A stretch of 64,000 bases of DNA from Hypomesus transpacificus (GCF_021917145.1 NC_061077.1:13783420-13847419); one strand, 5' to 3'; numbered from the stretch's first letter, positions 9,356 through 20,107 are shown. Translations and numbers: made by a program. Notes: generated by a model from the letters alone, not told the origin.

Positions 9356-9657
9356 AACGTGTGTTTGTTTTATACGACTGGCACATTTTTTACTTTCACC
9401 ATTTTGTGGATTCAGAGGTTTTCCGTCACAAAGGTCCCCGACGAGAATGCCTCTGGAAGCAACGGGGGCAAGCCTGGATAGCTCAGGCGTTAGAGCATGC
9501 CACTCTTTGTTAGTAGACTATACACCCAGCGATTTAGAAACAGTCATTTGAAACTGTATCTGGACAAAATGTCAGCCTCGTGGACACAGGCCAAGCGTTT
9601 GAAACCATAACTGCCACCATGGTCCCGAGGAGAATGCCTCTAGCTGCAAAGCAGTAA

Positions 9658-9730
9658 GCCTGGCTAGCTCAGTCGGTAGAGCATGAGACTCTTAATCTCA
9701 GGGTCGTGGGTTCGAGCCCCACGTTGGGCG
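9658..9730 (+). tRNA. tRNA-Lys (CTT), unit 10
   Basis: GCCTGGC acceptor with a T4-G69 wobble; rest canonical. Confidence 0.93.
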
Positions 9731-9803
9731 TGTTTACATTATGGGGGCCGATCCGTCACTCTGATAGGCTTCGAGTAGTTGAATCAACTATTGCCGATTC
9801 AGA

Positions 9804-9878
9804 GGTGCTCTGGCTTAGCTGGTTGAAAGCGCCTGTCTTGTAAACAGGAGATCCTGGGTTCAACTCCCAGCAGCGCCT
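9804..9878 (+). tRNA. tRNA-Thr (TGT), unit 10
   Basis: C7-C66 mismatch and no downstream T4. Confidence 0.8.
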
Positions 9879-10180
9879 AACGTGTGTTTGTATTATACGA
9901 CTGGCACATTTCTTACTTTGACCATTATTGTGGATTCAGAGGTTTTCCGTCACAAAGGTCCCAGACGAGAATGCCTCTGGAAGCAACGCGGCAAGCCTGG
10001 ATAGCTCAGGCGTTAGAGCATGCCACTCTTTGTCAGAAGACTATACACCCAGCGAATTTGAAACAGTCATGTGAAACCGTATCTGGACAAAATGTCAGCC
10101 TCGTGGACAAAGGCCAAGCTTTTGAAACAATAACTGCCACAAAGGTCCTAACGAGAATGCCTCTAGCTGCAAAGCAGTAA

Positions 10181-10253
10181 GCCCAGCTAGCTCAGTCGGT
10201 AGAGCATGAGACTCTTAATCTCAGGGTCGTGGGTTCGAGCCCCACGTTGGGCG
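10181..10253 (+). tRNA. tRNA-Lys (CTT), unit 11
   Basis: GCCCAGC acceptor form, fully paired. Confidence 0.95.
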
Positions 10254-10326
10254 TGTTTACATTATGGAGGCCGATCCGTCACTCTGAGAGGCTTCGAGTA
10301 GTTGAATCAACTATTGCCATTTCAGA

Positions 10327-10401
10327 GGTGCTGTGGCTTAGCTGGTTGAAAGCGCCTGTCTTGTAAACAGGAGATCCTGGGTTCAACTCCCAGCAGCGCC
10401 T
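10327..10401 (+). tRNA. tRNA-Thr (TGT), unit 11
   Basis: Array-consensus form; T4 present. Confidence 0.95.
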
Positions 10402-10702
10402 AACGTGTGTTTGTTTTATACGGCTGGCACGTTTTTTACTTTCACCATTTTGTGGATTCAGAGGTTTTCCATCAGAAAGGTCCCAGACGGGAATGCCCCT
10501 GGAAGCAACGCGGCAAGCCTGGATAGCTCAGAAGTTGGAGCATTTCACTCTTTGTTAGTAGACTATACACCCAGCGAATTTGAAACAGTCATTTGAAACT
10601 GTATCTGGACAAAATGTCAGCCTCGTGGACACAGGCCAAGCGTTTGAAACAATAACTGCCACAAAGGTCCCGAGGAGAATGCCTCTAGCTGCAAAGCAGT
10701 AA

Positions 10703-10775
10703 GCCTGGCTAGCTCAGTCGGTAGAGCATGAGACTCTTAATCTCAGGGTCGTGGGTTCGAGCCCCACGTTGGGAG
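10703..10775 (+). tRNA. tRNA-Lys (CTT), unit 12
   Basis: GCCTGGC acceptor with the GTTGGGAG end (G1-A72 mismatch). Confidence 0.85.
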
Positions 10776-10848
10776 TGTTTACATTATGGAGGCCGATCCG
10801 TCACTCTGAGAGGCTTCGAGTAGTTGAATCAACTATTGCCGATTCAGA

Positions 10849-10923
10849 GGTGCTCTGGCTTAGCTGGTTGAAAGCGCCTGTCTTGTAAACAGGAGATCCT
10901 GGGTTCAACTCCCAGCAGCGCCT
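10849..10923 (+). tRNA. tRNA-Thr (TGT), unit 12
   Basis: C7-C66 mismatch and no downstream T4. Confidence 0.8.
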
Positions 10924-11225
10924 AACGTGTGTTTGTATTATACGACTGGCACATTTCTTACTTTGACCATTATTGTGGATTCAGAGGTTTTCCATCAGAA
11001 AGGTCCCAGATGGGAATGCCCCTGGAAGCAACGCGGCAAGCCTGGATAGCTCAGAAGTTGGAGCATTTCACTCTTTGTTAGTAGACTATACACCCAGCGA
11101 ATTTGAAACAGTCATTTGAAACTGTATCTGGACAAAATGTCAGCCTCGTGGACACAGGCCAAGCGTTTGAAACAATAACTGCCACAAAGGTCCCGACGAG
11201 AATGCCTCTAGCTGCAAAGCAGTAA

Positions 11226-11298
11226 GCCCGGCTAGCTCAGTCGGTAGAGCATGAGACTCTTAATCTCAGGGTCGTGGGTTCGAGCCCCACGTTGGGCG
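11226..11298 (+). tRNA. tRNA-Lys (CTT), unit 13
   Basis: Canonical sequence, no mismatch. Confidence 0.97.
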
Positions 11299-11371
11299 TG
11301 ATTACATTATGGAGGCCGATCCGTCACCCTGAGAGGCTTCGAGTAGTTGAATCAACTATTGCAGATTCAGA

Positions 11372-11446
11372 GGTGCTGTGGCTTAGCTGGTTGAGAGCGC
11401 CTGTCTTGTAAACAGGAGATCCTGGGTTCAACTCCCACTAGCGCCT
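11372..11446 (+). tRNA. tRNA-Thr (TGT), unit 13
   Basis: CACTAG subtype. Confidence 0.87.
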
Positions 11447-11746
11447 AACGTGTGTTTGTTTTATAAGGCTGGCACGTTTTTTACTTTCACCATTTTGTGG
11501 ATTCAGAGGTTTTCCATCAGAAAGGTCCCAGACGAGAATGCCCCGGAAGCAACGCGGCAAGCCTGGATAGCTCAGGCGTTGGAGCTTTTCACTCTATGTT
11601 AGTAGACTATACACCCAGCGAATTTGAAACAGTCATTTGAAACTGTATCTGGACAAAATGTCAGCCTCGTGGACACAGGCCAAGCGTTTGAAACAATAAC
11701 TGCCACAAAGGTCCCGACGAGAATGCCTCTAGCTGCAAAGCAGTAA

Positions 11747-11819
11747 GCCCGGCTAGCTCAGTCGGTAGAGCATGAGACTCTTAATCTCAGGGTCGTGGGT
11801 TCGAGCCCCACGTTGGGCG
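11747..11819 (+). tRNA. tRNA-Lys (CTT), unit 14
   Basis: Canonical sequence, no mismatch. Confidence 0.97.
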
Positions 11820-11892
11820 TGATTACACTATGGAGGCCGATCCGTCACCCTGAGAGGCTTCGAGTAGTTGAATCAACTATTGCAGATTCAGA

Positions 11893-11967
11893 GGTGCTGT
11901 GGCTTAGCTGGTTGAGAGCGCCTGTCTTGTAAACAGGAGATCCTGGGTTCAACTCCCACTAGCGCCT
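11893..11967 (+). tRNA. tRNA-Thr (TGT), unit 14
   Basis: CACTAG subtype. Confidence 0.87.
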
Positions 11968-12268
11968 AACGTGTGTTTGTTTTATACGGCTGGCACGTTT
12001 TTTACTTTCACCATTTTGTGGATTCAGAGGTTTTCCATCAGAAAGGTCCCAGACGGGAATGCCCCTGGAAGCAACGCGGCAAGCCTGGATAGCTCAGAAG
12101 TTGGAGCATTTCACTCTTTGTTAGTAGACTATACACCCAGCGAATTTGAAACAGTCATTTGAAACTGTATCTGGACAAAATGTCAGCCTCGTGGACACAG
12201 GCCAAGCGTTTGAAACAATAACTGCCACAAAGGTCCCGACGAGAATGCCTCTAGCTGCAAAGCAGTAA

Positions 12269-12341
12269 GCCCGGCTAGCTCAGTCGGTAGAGCATGAGAC
12301 TCTTAATCTCAGGGTCGTGGGTTCGAGCCCCACGTTGGGCG
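12269..12341 (+). tRNA. tRNA-Lys (CTT), unit 15
   Basis: Canonical sequence, no mismatch. Confidence 0.97.
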
Positions 12342-12414
12342 TGTTTACATTATGGAGGCCGATCCGTCACTCTGAGAGGCTTCGAGTAGTTGAATCAACT
12401 ATTGCCGATTCAGA

Positions 12415-12489
12415 GGTGCTCTGGCTTAGCTGGTTGAAAGCGCCTGTCTTGTAAACAGGAGATCCTGGGTTCAACTCCCAGCAGCGCCT
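12415..12489 (+). tRNA. tRNA-Thr (TGT), unit 15
   Basis: C7-C66 mismatch and no downstream T4. Confidence 0.8.
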
Positions 12490-12791
12490 AACGTGTGTTT
12501 GTATTATACGACTGGCACATTTCTTACTTTGACCATTATTGTGGATTCAGAGGTTTTCCGTCACAAAGGTCCCAGACGAGAATGCTTCTGGAAGCAACGC
12601 GGCAAGCCAGGATAGCTCAGGCGTTAGAGCATGCCACTCTTTGTCAGAAGACTATACACCCAGCGAATTTGAAACAGTCATGTGAAACCGTATCTCGACA
12701 AAATGTCAGCCTCGTGGACAAAGGCCAAGCTTTTGAAACAATAACTGCCACAAAGGTCCTAAGGAGAATGCCTCTAGCTGCAAAGCAGTAA

Positions 12792-12864
12792 GCCCAGCTA
12801 GCTCAGTCGGTAGAGCATGAGACTCTTAATCTCAGGGTCGTGGGTTCGAGCCCCACGTTGGGCG
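12792..12864 (+). tRNA. tRNA-Lys (CTT), unit 16
   Basis: GCCCAGC acceptor form, fully paired. Confidence 0.95.
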
Positions 12865-12937
12865 TGTTTACATTATGGAGGCCGATCCGTCACTCTGAGA
12901 GGCTTCGAGTAGTTGAATCAACTATTTCCGATTCAGA

Positions 12938-13012
12938 GGTGCTGTGGCTTAGCTGGTTGAAAGCGCCTGTCTTGTAAACAGGAGATCCTGGGTTCAACTC
13001 CCAGCAGCGCCT
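12938..13012 (+). tRNA. tRNA-Thr (TGT), unit 16
   Basis: Array-consensus form; T4 present. Confidence 0.95.
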
Positions 13013-13311
13013 AACGTGTGTTTGTTTTATACGGCTGGCACGTTTTTACTTTCACCATTTTGTGGATTCAGAGGTTTTCCATCAGAAAGGTCCCAGACGA
13101 GAATGCCCCGGAAGCAACGCGGCAAGCCTGGATAGCTCAGGCGTTGGAGCATTTCACTCTTTGTTAGTAGACTATACACCCAGCGAATTTGAAACAGTCA
13201 TTTGAAACTGTATCTGGACAAAATGTCAGCCTCGTGGACACAGGCCAAGCGTTTGAAACAATAACTGCCACAAAGGTCCCGACGAGAATGCCTCTAGCTG
13301 CAAAGCAGTAA

Positions 13312-13384
13312 GCCCGGTTAGCTCAGTCGGTAGAGCATGAGACTCTTAATCTCAGGGTCGTGGGTTCGAGCCCCACGTTGGGCG
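13312..13384 (+). tRNA. tRNA-Lys (CTT), unit 17
   Basis: Acceptor GCCCGGT: C7 changed to T, giving a T-G pair. Rest canonical. Confidence 0.92.
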
Positions 13385-13457
13385 TGATTACATTATGGAG
13401 GCCGATCCGTCACCCTGAGAGGCTTCGAGTAGTTGAATCAACTATTGCAGATTCAGA

Positions 13458-13532
13458 GGTGCTGTGGCTTAGCTGGTTGAGAGCGCCTGTCTTGTAAACA
13501 GGAGATCCTGGGTTCAACTCCCACTAGCGCCT
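13458..13532 (+). tRNA. tRNA-Thr (TGT), unit 17
   Basis: CACTAG subtype. Confidence 0.87.
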
Positions 13533-13834
13533 AACGTGTGTTTGTTTTATACGACTGGCACATTTTTTACTTTCACCATTTTGTGGATTCAGAGGTTTTC
13601 CGTCACAAAGGTCCCCGACGAGAATGCCTCTGGAAGCAACGGGGGCAAGCCTGGATAGCTCAGGCGTTAGAGCATGCCACTCTTTGTTAGTAGACTATAC
13701 ACCCAGCGATTTAGAAACAGTCATTTGAAACTGTATCTGGACAAAATGTCAGCCTCGTGGACACAGGCCAAGCGTTTGAAACCATAACTGCCACCATGGT
13801 CCCGAGGAGAATGCCTCTAGCTGCAAAGCAGTAA

Positions 13835-13907
13835 GCCTGGCTAGCTCAGTCGGTAGAGCATGAGACTCTTAATCTCAGGGTCGTGGGTTCGAGCCCCACG
13901 TTGGGAG
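13835..13907 (+). tRNA. tRNA-Lys (CTT), unit 18
   Basis: GCCTGGC acceptor with the GTTGGGAG end (G1-A72 mismatch). Confidence 0.85.
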
Positions 13908-13980
13908 TGTTTACATTATGGAGGCCGATCCGTCACTCTGAGAGGCTTCGAGTAGTTGAATCAACTATTGCCGATTCAGA

Positions 13981-14055
13981 GGTGCTCTGGCTTAGCTGGT
14001 TGAAAGCGCCTGTCTTGTAAACAGGAGATCCTGGGTTCAACTCCCAGCAGCGCCT
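13981..14055 (+). tRNA. tRNA-Thr (TGT), unit 18
   Basis: C7-C66 mismatch and no downstream T4. Confidence 0.8.
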
Positions 14056-14357
14056 AACGTGTGTTTGTATTATACGACTGGCACATTTCTTACTTTGACC
14101 ATTATTGTGGATTCAGAGGTTTTCCATCAGAAAGGTCCCAGATGGGAATGCCCCTGGAAGCAACGTGGCAAGCCTGGATAGCTCAGAAGTTGGAGCATTT
14201 CACTCTTTGTTAGTAGACTATACACCCAGCGAATTTGAAACAGTCATTTGAAACTCTATCTGGACAAAATGTCAGCCTCGTGGACACAGGCCAAGCGTTT
14301 GAAACAATAACTGCCACAAAGGTCCCGACGAGAATGCCTCTAGCTGCAAAGCAGTAA

Positions 14358-14430
14358 GCCTGGCTAGCTCAGTCGGTAGTGCATGAGACTCTTAATCTCA
14401 GGGTCGTGGGTTCGAGCCCCACGTTGGGCG
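14358..14430 (+). tRNA. tRNA-Lys (CTT), unit 19
   Basis: GCCTGGC acceptor; D-stem 3' strand is GTGC instead of GAGC, a change inside the D-arm/box A region. Confidence 0.87.
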
Positions 14431-14503
14431 TGATTACATTATGGAGGCCGATCCGTCACCCTGAGAGGCTTCGAGTAGTTGAATCAACTATTGCAGATTC
14501 AGA

Positions 14504-14578
14504 GGTGCTGTGGCTTAGCTGGTTGAGAGCGCCTGTCTTGTAAACAGGAGATCCTGGGTTCAACTCCCACTAGCGCCT
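14504..14578 (+). tRNA. tRNA-Thr (TGT), unit 19
   Basis: CACTAG subtype. Confidence 0.87.
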
Positions 14579-14880
14579 AACGTGTGTTTGTTTTATACGA
14601 CTGGCACATTTTTTACTTTCACCATTTTGTGGATTCAGAGGTTTTCCGTCACAAAGGTCCCCGACGAGAATGCCTCTGGAGGCAACGGGGGCAAGCCTGG
14701 ATAGCTCAGGCGTTAGAGCATGCCACTCTTTGTTAGTAGACTATACACCCAGCGATTTTGAAACAGTCATTTGAAACTGTATCTGGACAAAATGTCAGCC
14801 TCGTGGACACAGGCCAAGCGTTTGAAACCATAACTGCCACCATGGTCCCGAGGAGAATGCCTCTAGCTGCAAAGCAGTAA

Positions 14881-14953
14881 GCCTGGCTAGCTCAGTCGGT
14901 AGAGCATGAGACTCTTAATCTCAGGGTCGTGGGTTCGAGCCCCACGTTGGGCG
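14881..14953 (+). tRNA. tRNA-Lys (CTT), unit 20
   Basis: GCCTGGC acceptor with a T4-G69 wobble; rest canonical. Confidence 0.93.
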
Positions 14954-15026
14954 TGTTTACATTATGGAGGCCGATCCGTCACTCTGATAGGCTTCGAGTA
15001 GTTGAATCAACTATTGCTGACTCAGA

Positions 15027-15101
15027 GGTGCTTTGGCTTAGCTGGTTGAAAGCGCCTGTCTTGTAAACAGGAGATCCTGGGTTCAACTCCCAACAGCGCC
15101 T
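15027..15101 (+). tRNA. tRNA-Thr (TGT), unit 20
   Basis: Acceptor GGTGCTT (T7-C66 mismatch) and CCCAA at the T-stem base (C-A mismatch). T4 is present downstream. Confidence 0.8.
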
Positions 15102-15402
15102 AACGTGTGTTTGTTTTATACGACTGGCACATTTTTTACTTTCACCATTTTGTGGATTCAGAGGTTTTCCATCAGAAAGGTCCCAGACGGGAATGCCCCT
15201 GGAAGCAACGCGGCAAGCCTGGATAGCTCAGAAGTTGGAGCATTTCACTCTTTGTTAGTAGACTATACACCCAGCGAATTTGAAACAGTCATTTGAAACT
15301 GTATCTGGACAAAATGTCAGCCTCGTGGACACAGGCCAAGCGTTTGAAACAATAACTGCCACAAAGGTCCCGACGAGAATGCCTCTAGCTGCAAAGCAGT
15401 AA

Positions 15403-15475
15403 GCCCGGCTAGCTCAGTCGGTAGAGCATGAGACTCTTAATCTCAGGGTCGTGGGTTCGAGCCCCACGTTGGGCG
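15403..15475 (+). tRNA. tRNA-Lys (CTT), unit 21
   Basis: Canonical sequence, no mismatch. Confidence 0.97.
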
Positions 15476-15548
15476 TGATTACATTATGGAGGCCGATCCG
15501 TCACCCTGAGAGGCTTCGAGTAGTTGAATCAACTATTGCAGATTCAGA

Positions 15549-15623
15549 GGTGCTGTGGCTTAGATGGTTGAGAGCGCCTGTCTTGTAAACAGGAGATCCT
15601 GGGTTCAACTCCCACTAGCGCCT
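15549..15623 (+). tRNA. tRNA-Thr (TGT), unit 21
   Basis: CACTAG subtype with an extra C-to-A change in the D-loop (TTAGATGG). Confidence 0.85.
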
Positions 15624-15924
15624 AACGTGTGTTTGTTTTATACGACTGGCACATTTTTTACTTTCACCATTTTGTGGATTCAGAGGTTTTCCATCAGAAA
15701 GGTCCCAGACGGGAATGCCCCTGGAAGCAACGCGGCAAGCCTGGATAGCTCAGAAGTTGGAGCATTTCACTCTTTGTTAGTAGACTATACACCCAGCGAA
15801 TTTGAAACAGTCATTTGAAACTGTATCTGGACAAAATGTCAGCCTCGTGGACACAGGCCAAGCGTTTGAAACAATAACTGCCACAAAGATCCCGACGAGA
15901 ATGCCTCTAGCTGCAAAGCAGTAA

Positions 15925-15997
15925 GCCCGGCTAGCTCAGTCGGTAGAGCATGAGACTCTTAATCTCAGGGTCGTGGGTTCGAGCCCCACGTTGGGCG
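15925..15997 (+). tRNA. tRNA-Lys (CTT), unit 22
   Basis: Canonical sequence, no mismatch. Confidence 0.97.
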
Positions 15998-16070
15998 TGT
16001 TTACATTATGGAGGCTGATCCGTCACTCTGAGAGGCTTCGAGTAGTTGAATCAACTATTGCCGATTCAGA

Positions 16071-16145
16071 AGTTCTGTGGCTTAGCTGGTTGAAAGCGCC
16101 TGTCTTGTAAACAGGAGATCCTGGGTTGAACTCCCAGCAGCGCCT
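16071..16145 (+). tRNA. tRNA-Thr (TGT), unit 22, likely defective
   Basis: Acceptor AGTTCTG gives A1-C72 and T4-C69 mismatches. The box B cytosine is G (GGTTGAACT). No downstream T4. Confidence 0.65.
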
Positions 16146-16447
16146 AACGTGTGTTTGTATTATACGACTGGCACATTTCTTACTTTGACCATTATTGTGG
16201 ATTCAGAGGTTTTCCGTCACAAAGGTCCCAGACGAGAATGCCTCTTGAAGCAACGCGGCAAGCCTGGATAGCTCAGGCGTTAGAGCATGCCACTCTTTGT
16301 TAGTAGACTATACACCCAGCGATTTTGAAACAGTCATTTGAAACTGTATCTGGACAAATTGTCAGCCTCGTGGACACAGGCCAAGCGTTTGAAACCATAA
16401 CTGCCACCATGGTCCCGAGGAGAATGCCTCTAGCTGCAAAGCAGTAA

Positions 16448-16520
16448 GCCTGGCTAGCTCAGTCGGTAGAGCATGAGACTCTTAATCTCAGGGTCGTGGG
16501 TTCGAGCCCCACATTGAGCG
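16448..16520 (+). tRNA. tRNA-Lys (CTT), unit 23
   Basis: GCCTGGC acceptor; 3' end ATTGAGC gives C3-A70 and C7-A66 mismatches. Confidence 0.82.
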
Positions 16521-16593
16521 TGTTTACATTATGGAGGCTGATCCGTCACCCTGAGAGGCTTCGAGTAGTTGAATCAACTATTGCCGATTCAGA

Positions 16594-16668
16594 GGTGCTG
16601 TGGCTTAGCTGGTTGAAAGCGCCTGTCTTGTAAACAGGAGATCCTGGGTTCAACTCCCAGCAGCGCCT
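16594..16668 (+). tRNA. tRNA-Thr (TGT), unit 23
   Basis: Array-consensus form; T4 present. Confidence 0.95.
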
Positions 16669-16969
16669 AACGTGTGTTTGTTTTATACGGCTGGCACGTT
16701 TTTTACTTTCACCATTTTGTGGATTCAGAGGTTTTCCATCAGAAAGGTCCCAGACGGGAATGCCCCTGGAAGCAACGCGGCAAGCCTGGATAGCTCAGAA
16801 GTTGGAGCATTTCACTCTTTGTTAGTAGACTATACACCCAGCGAATTTGAAACAGTCATTTGAAACTGTATCTGGACGAAATGTCAGCCTCGTGGACACA
16901 GGCCAAGCGTTTGAAACAATAACTGCCACAATGGTCCCGAGGAGAATGCCTCTAGCTGCAAAGCAGTAA

Positions 16970-17042
16970 GCCCGGCTAGCTCAGTCGGTAGAGCATGAGA
17001 CTCTTAATCTCAGGGTCGTGGGTTCGAGCCCCACGTTGGGGG
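16970..17042 (+). tRNA. tRNA-Lys (CTT), unit 24
   Basis: 3' end GTTGGGGG gives a G1-G72 mismatch; rest canonical. Confidence 0.87.
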
Positions 17043-17115
17043 TGTTTACATTATGGAGGCCGATCCGTCACTCTGAGAGGCTTCGCGTAGTTGAATTAAC
17101 TGTTGCCGATTCAGA

Positions 17116-17190
17116 GGTGCTGTGGCTTAGCTGGTTGAAAGCGCCTGTCTCGTAAACAGGAGATCCTGGGTTCAACTCCCAGCAGCGCCT
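17116..17190 (+). tRNA. tRNA-Thr (CGT), unit 24
   Basis: Anticodon loop CTCGTAA: TGT has become CGT, which reads ACG. The rest of the cloverleaf is intact and T4 is present. Confidence 0.9.
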
Positions 17191-17493
17191 CACCTGTGTT
17201 TGTTTTAAACAACTGGCACACTTTTTACTTTCACCAATATTGTGGATTCAGAGGTTTTCCGTCACAAACGTCCCCGACGAGAATGCCTCTGGAAGCAACG
17301 GGGGCAAGCCTGGATAGCTCAGGCGTTAGATTATGTCACTGTTTGTTAGTAGACTATACACCCAGCGATTTTGAAACAGTCATTTGAAACTGTATCTGGA
17401 CAAAATGTCAGCCTCGTGGACACAGGCCAAGCGTTTGAAACCATAACTGCCACCATTGTCCCGACGAGAATGCCTTTAGCTGCAAAGCAGAAA

Positions 17494-17566
17494 GCCCGGC
17501 TAGCTCAGTCGGTAGAGCATTAGACTCTTAAGCTCAGGGTCGTGGGTTTGAGCCCCACGTTGGGCG
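17494..17566 (+). tRNA. tRNA-Lys (CTT), unit 25, likely pseudogene
   Basis: Anticodon stem TTAGA/GCTCA has two mismatches and box B is GGTTTGAGCC, losing the invariant C. Leader also differs (GCAGAAAGCC). Confidence 0.65.
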
Positions 17567-17639
17567 TGTTTACATTATGGAGGCTGATCCGTAACTCTGA
17601 GAGGCTTTGAGTAGTTGAATCAACTATTGCCAATTTAGA

Positions 17640-17714
17640 GGTGCTGTGGCTTAGCTGGTTGAAAGCGCCTGTCTTGTAAACAGGAGATCCTGGGTTCAAC
17701 TCCCAGCAGCGCCT
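17640..17714 (+). tRNA. tRNA-Thr (TGT), unit 25
   Basis: Array-consensus form; T4 present. Confidence 0.95.
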
Positions 17715-18015
17715 AACGTGTGTTTGTTTTATACGGCTGGCACGTTTTTTACTTTCACCATTTTGTGGATTCAGAGGTTTTCCATCAGAAAGGTCCCAGA
17801 CGGGAATGCCCCTGGAAGCAACGCGGCAAGCCTGGATAGCTCAGAAGTTGGAGCATTTCACTCTTTGTTAGTAGACTATACACCCAGCGAATTTGAAACA
17901 GTCATTTGAAACTGTATCTGGACAAAATGTCAGCCTCGTGGACACAGGCCAAGCGTTTGAAACAATAACTGCCACAATGGTCCCGAGGAGAATGCCTCTA
18001 GCTGCAAAGCAGTAA

Positions 18016-18088
18016 GCCCGGCTAGCTCAGTCGGTAGAGCATGAGACTCTTAATCTCAGGGTCGTGGGTTCGAGCCCCACGTTGGGGG
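18016..18088 (+). tRNA. tRNA-Lys (CTT), unit 26
   Basis: GTTGGGGG end (G1-G72 mismatch), as in unit 24. Confidence 0.87.
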
Positions 18089-18161
18089 TGTTTACATTAT
18101 GGAGGCCGATCCGTCACTCTGAGAGGCTTCGAGTAGTTGAATTAACTGTTGCCGATTCAGA

Positions 18162-18236
18162 GGTGCTGTGGCTTAGCTGGTTGAAAGCGCCTGTCTCGTA
18201 AACAGGAGATCCTGGGTTCAACTCCCAGCAGCGCCT
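18162..18236 (+). tRNA. tRNA-Thr (CGT), unit 26
   Basis: Anticodon CGT, near-identical to unit 24. Confidence 0.9.
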
Positions 18237-18539
18237 CACCTGTGTTTGTTTTAAACAACTGGCACACTTTTTACTTTCACCAATATTGTGGATTCAGAGG
18301 TTTTCCGTCACAAACGTCCCCGACGAGAATGCCTCTGGAAGCAACGGGGGCAAGCCTGGATAGCTCAGGCGTTAGATTATGTCACTGTTTGTTAGTAGAC
18401 TATACACCCAGCGATTTTGAAACAGTCATTTGAAACTGTATCTGGACAAAATGTCAGCCTCGTGGACACAGGCCAAGCGTTTGAAACCATAACTGCCACC
18501 ATTGTCCCGACGAGAATGCCTTTAGCTGCAAAGCAGAAA

Positions 18540-18612
18540 GCCCGGCTAGCTCAGTCGGTAGAGCATTAGACTCTTAAGCTCAGGGTCGTGGGTTTGAGCC
18601 CCACGTTGGGCG
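18540..18612 (+). tRNA. tRNA-Lys (CTT), unit 27, likely pseudogene
   Basis: Same anticodon-stem and box B lesions as unit 25. Confidence 0.65.
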
Positions 18613-18685
18613 TGTTTACATTATGGAGGCTGATCCGTAACTCTGAGAGGCTTTGAGTAGTTGAATCAACTATTGCCAATTTAGA

Positions 18686-18760
18686 GGTGCTGTGGCTTAG
18701 CTGGTTGAAAGCGCCTGTCTTGTAAACAGGAGATCCTGGGTTCAACTCCGAGCAGCGCCT
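18686..18760 (+). tRNA. tRNA-Thr (TGT), unit 27
   Basis: T-stem 3' strand CCGAG in place of CCCAG, one mismatch. Confidence 0.87.
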
Positions 18761-19061
18761 AACGTGTGTTTGTTTTATACGACTGGCACATTTTTTACTT
18801 TCACCATTTTGTGGATTCAGAGGTTTTCCATCAGAAAGGTCCCAGACGAGAATGCCCTTGAAAGCAACGCGGCAAGCCTGGATAGCTCAGAAGTTGGAGC
18901 ATTTCACTCTTTGTTAGTAGACTATACACCCAGCGAATTTGAAACAGTCATTTGAAACTGTATCTGGACAAAATGTCAGCCTCGTGGACACAGGCCAAGC
19001 GTTTGAAACAATAACTGCCACAAAGGTCCCGACGAGAATGCCTCTAGCTGCAAAGCAGTAA

Positions 19062-19134
19062 GCCCGGCTAGCTCAGTCGGTAGAGCATGAGACTCTTAAT
19101 CTCAGGGTCGTGGGTTCGGGCCCCACGTTGGGCG
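19062..19134 (+). tRNA. tRNA-Lys (CTT), unit 28
   Basis: T-loop GGTTCGGGCC: the conserved A58 is G. Rest canonical. Confidence 0.85.
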
Positions 19135-19207
19135 TGTTTACATTATGGAGGCTGATCCGTCACTCTGAGAGGCTTCGAGTAGTTGAATCAACTATTGCCG
19201 ACTCAGA

Positions 19208-19282
19208 GGTTCTGTGGCTTAGCTGTTTGAAAGCGCCTGTCTTGTAAACAGGAGATCCTGGGTTCAACTCCCAGCAGCGCCT
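19208..19282 (+). tRNA. tRNA-Thr (TGT), unit 28
   Basis: Acceptor GGTTCTG (T4-C69 mismatch); D-loop GTTT loses one of the two conserved G. T4 present. Confidence 0.78.
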
Positions 19283-19583
19283 AACGTGTGTTTGTTTTAT
19301 ACGGCTGGCACGTTTTTTACTTTCACCATTTTGTGGATTCAGAGGTTTTCCATCAGAAAGGTCCCAGACGGGAATGCCCCTGGAAGCAACGCGGCAAGCC
19401 TGGATAGCTCAGAAGTTGGAGCATTTCACTCTTTGTTAGTAGACTATACACCCAGCGAATTTGAAACAGTCATTTGAAACTGTATCTGGACAAAATGTCA
19501 GCCTCGTGGACACAGGCCAAGCGTTTGAAACAATAACTGCCACAATGGTCCCGAGGAGAATGCCTCTAGCTGCAAAGCAGTAA

Positions 19584-19656
19584 GCCCGGCTAGCTCAGTC
19601 GGTAGAGCATGAGACTCTTAATCTCAGGGTCGTGGGTTCGAGCCCCACGTTGGGGG
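19584..19656 (+). tRNA. tRNA-Lys (CTT), unit 29
   Basis: GTTGGGGG end (G1-G72 mismatch), as in units 24 and 26. Confidence 0.87.
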
Positions 19657-19729
19657 TGTTTACATTATGGAGGCCGATCCGTCACTCTGAGAGGCTTCGC
19701 GTAGTTGAATTAACTGTTGCCGATTCAGA

Positions 19730-19804
19730 GGTGCTGTGGCTTAGCTGGTTGAAAGCGCCTGTCTCGTAAACAGGAGATCCTGGGTTCAACTCCCAGCAGC
19801 GCCT
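19730..19804 (+). tRNA. tRNA-Thr (CGT), unit 29
   Basis: Anticodon CGT, as in units 24 and 26. Confidence 0.9.
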
Positions 19805-20107
19805 CACCTGTGTTTGTTTTAAACAACTGGCACACTTTTTACTTTCACCAATATTGTGGATTCAGAGGTTTTCCGTCACAAACGTCCCCGACGAGAATGC
19901 CTCTGGAAGCAACGGGGGCAAGCCTGGATAGCTCAGGCGTTAGATTATGTCACTGTTTGTTAGTAGACTATACACCCAGCGATTTTGAAACAGTCATTTG
20001 AAACTGTATCTGGACAAAATGTCAGCCTCGTGGACACAGGCCAAGCGTTTGAAACCATAACTGCCACCATTGTCCCGACGAGAATGCCTTTAGCTGCAAA
20101 GCAGAAA

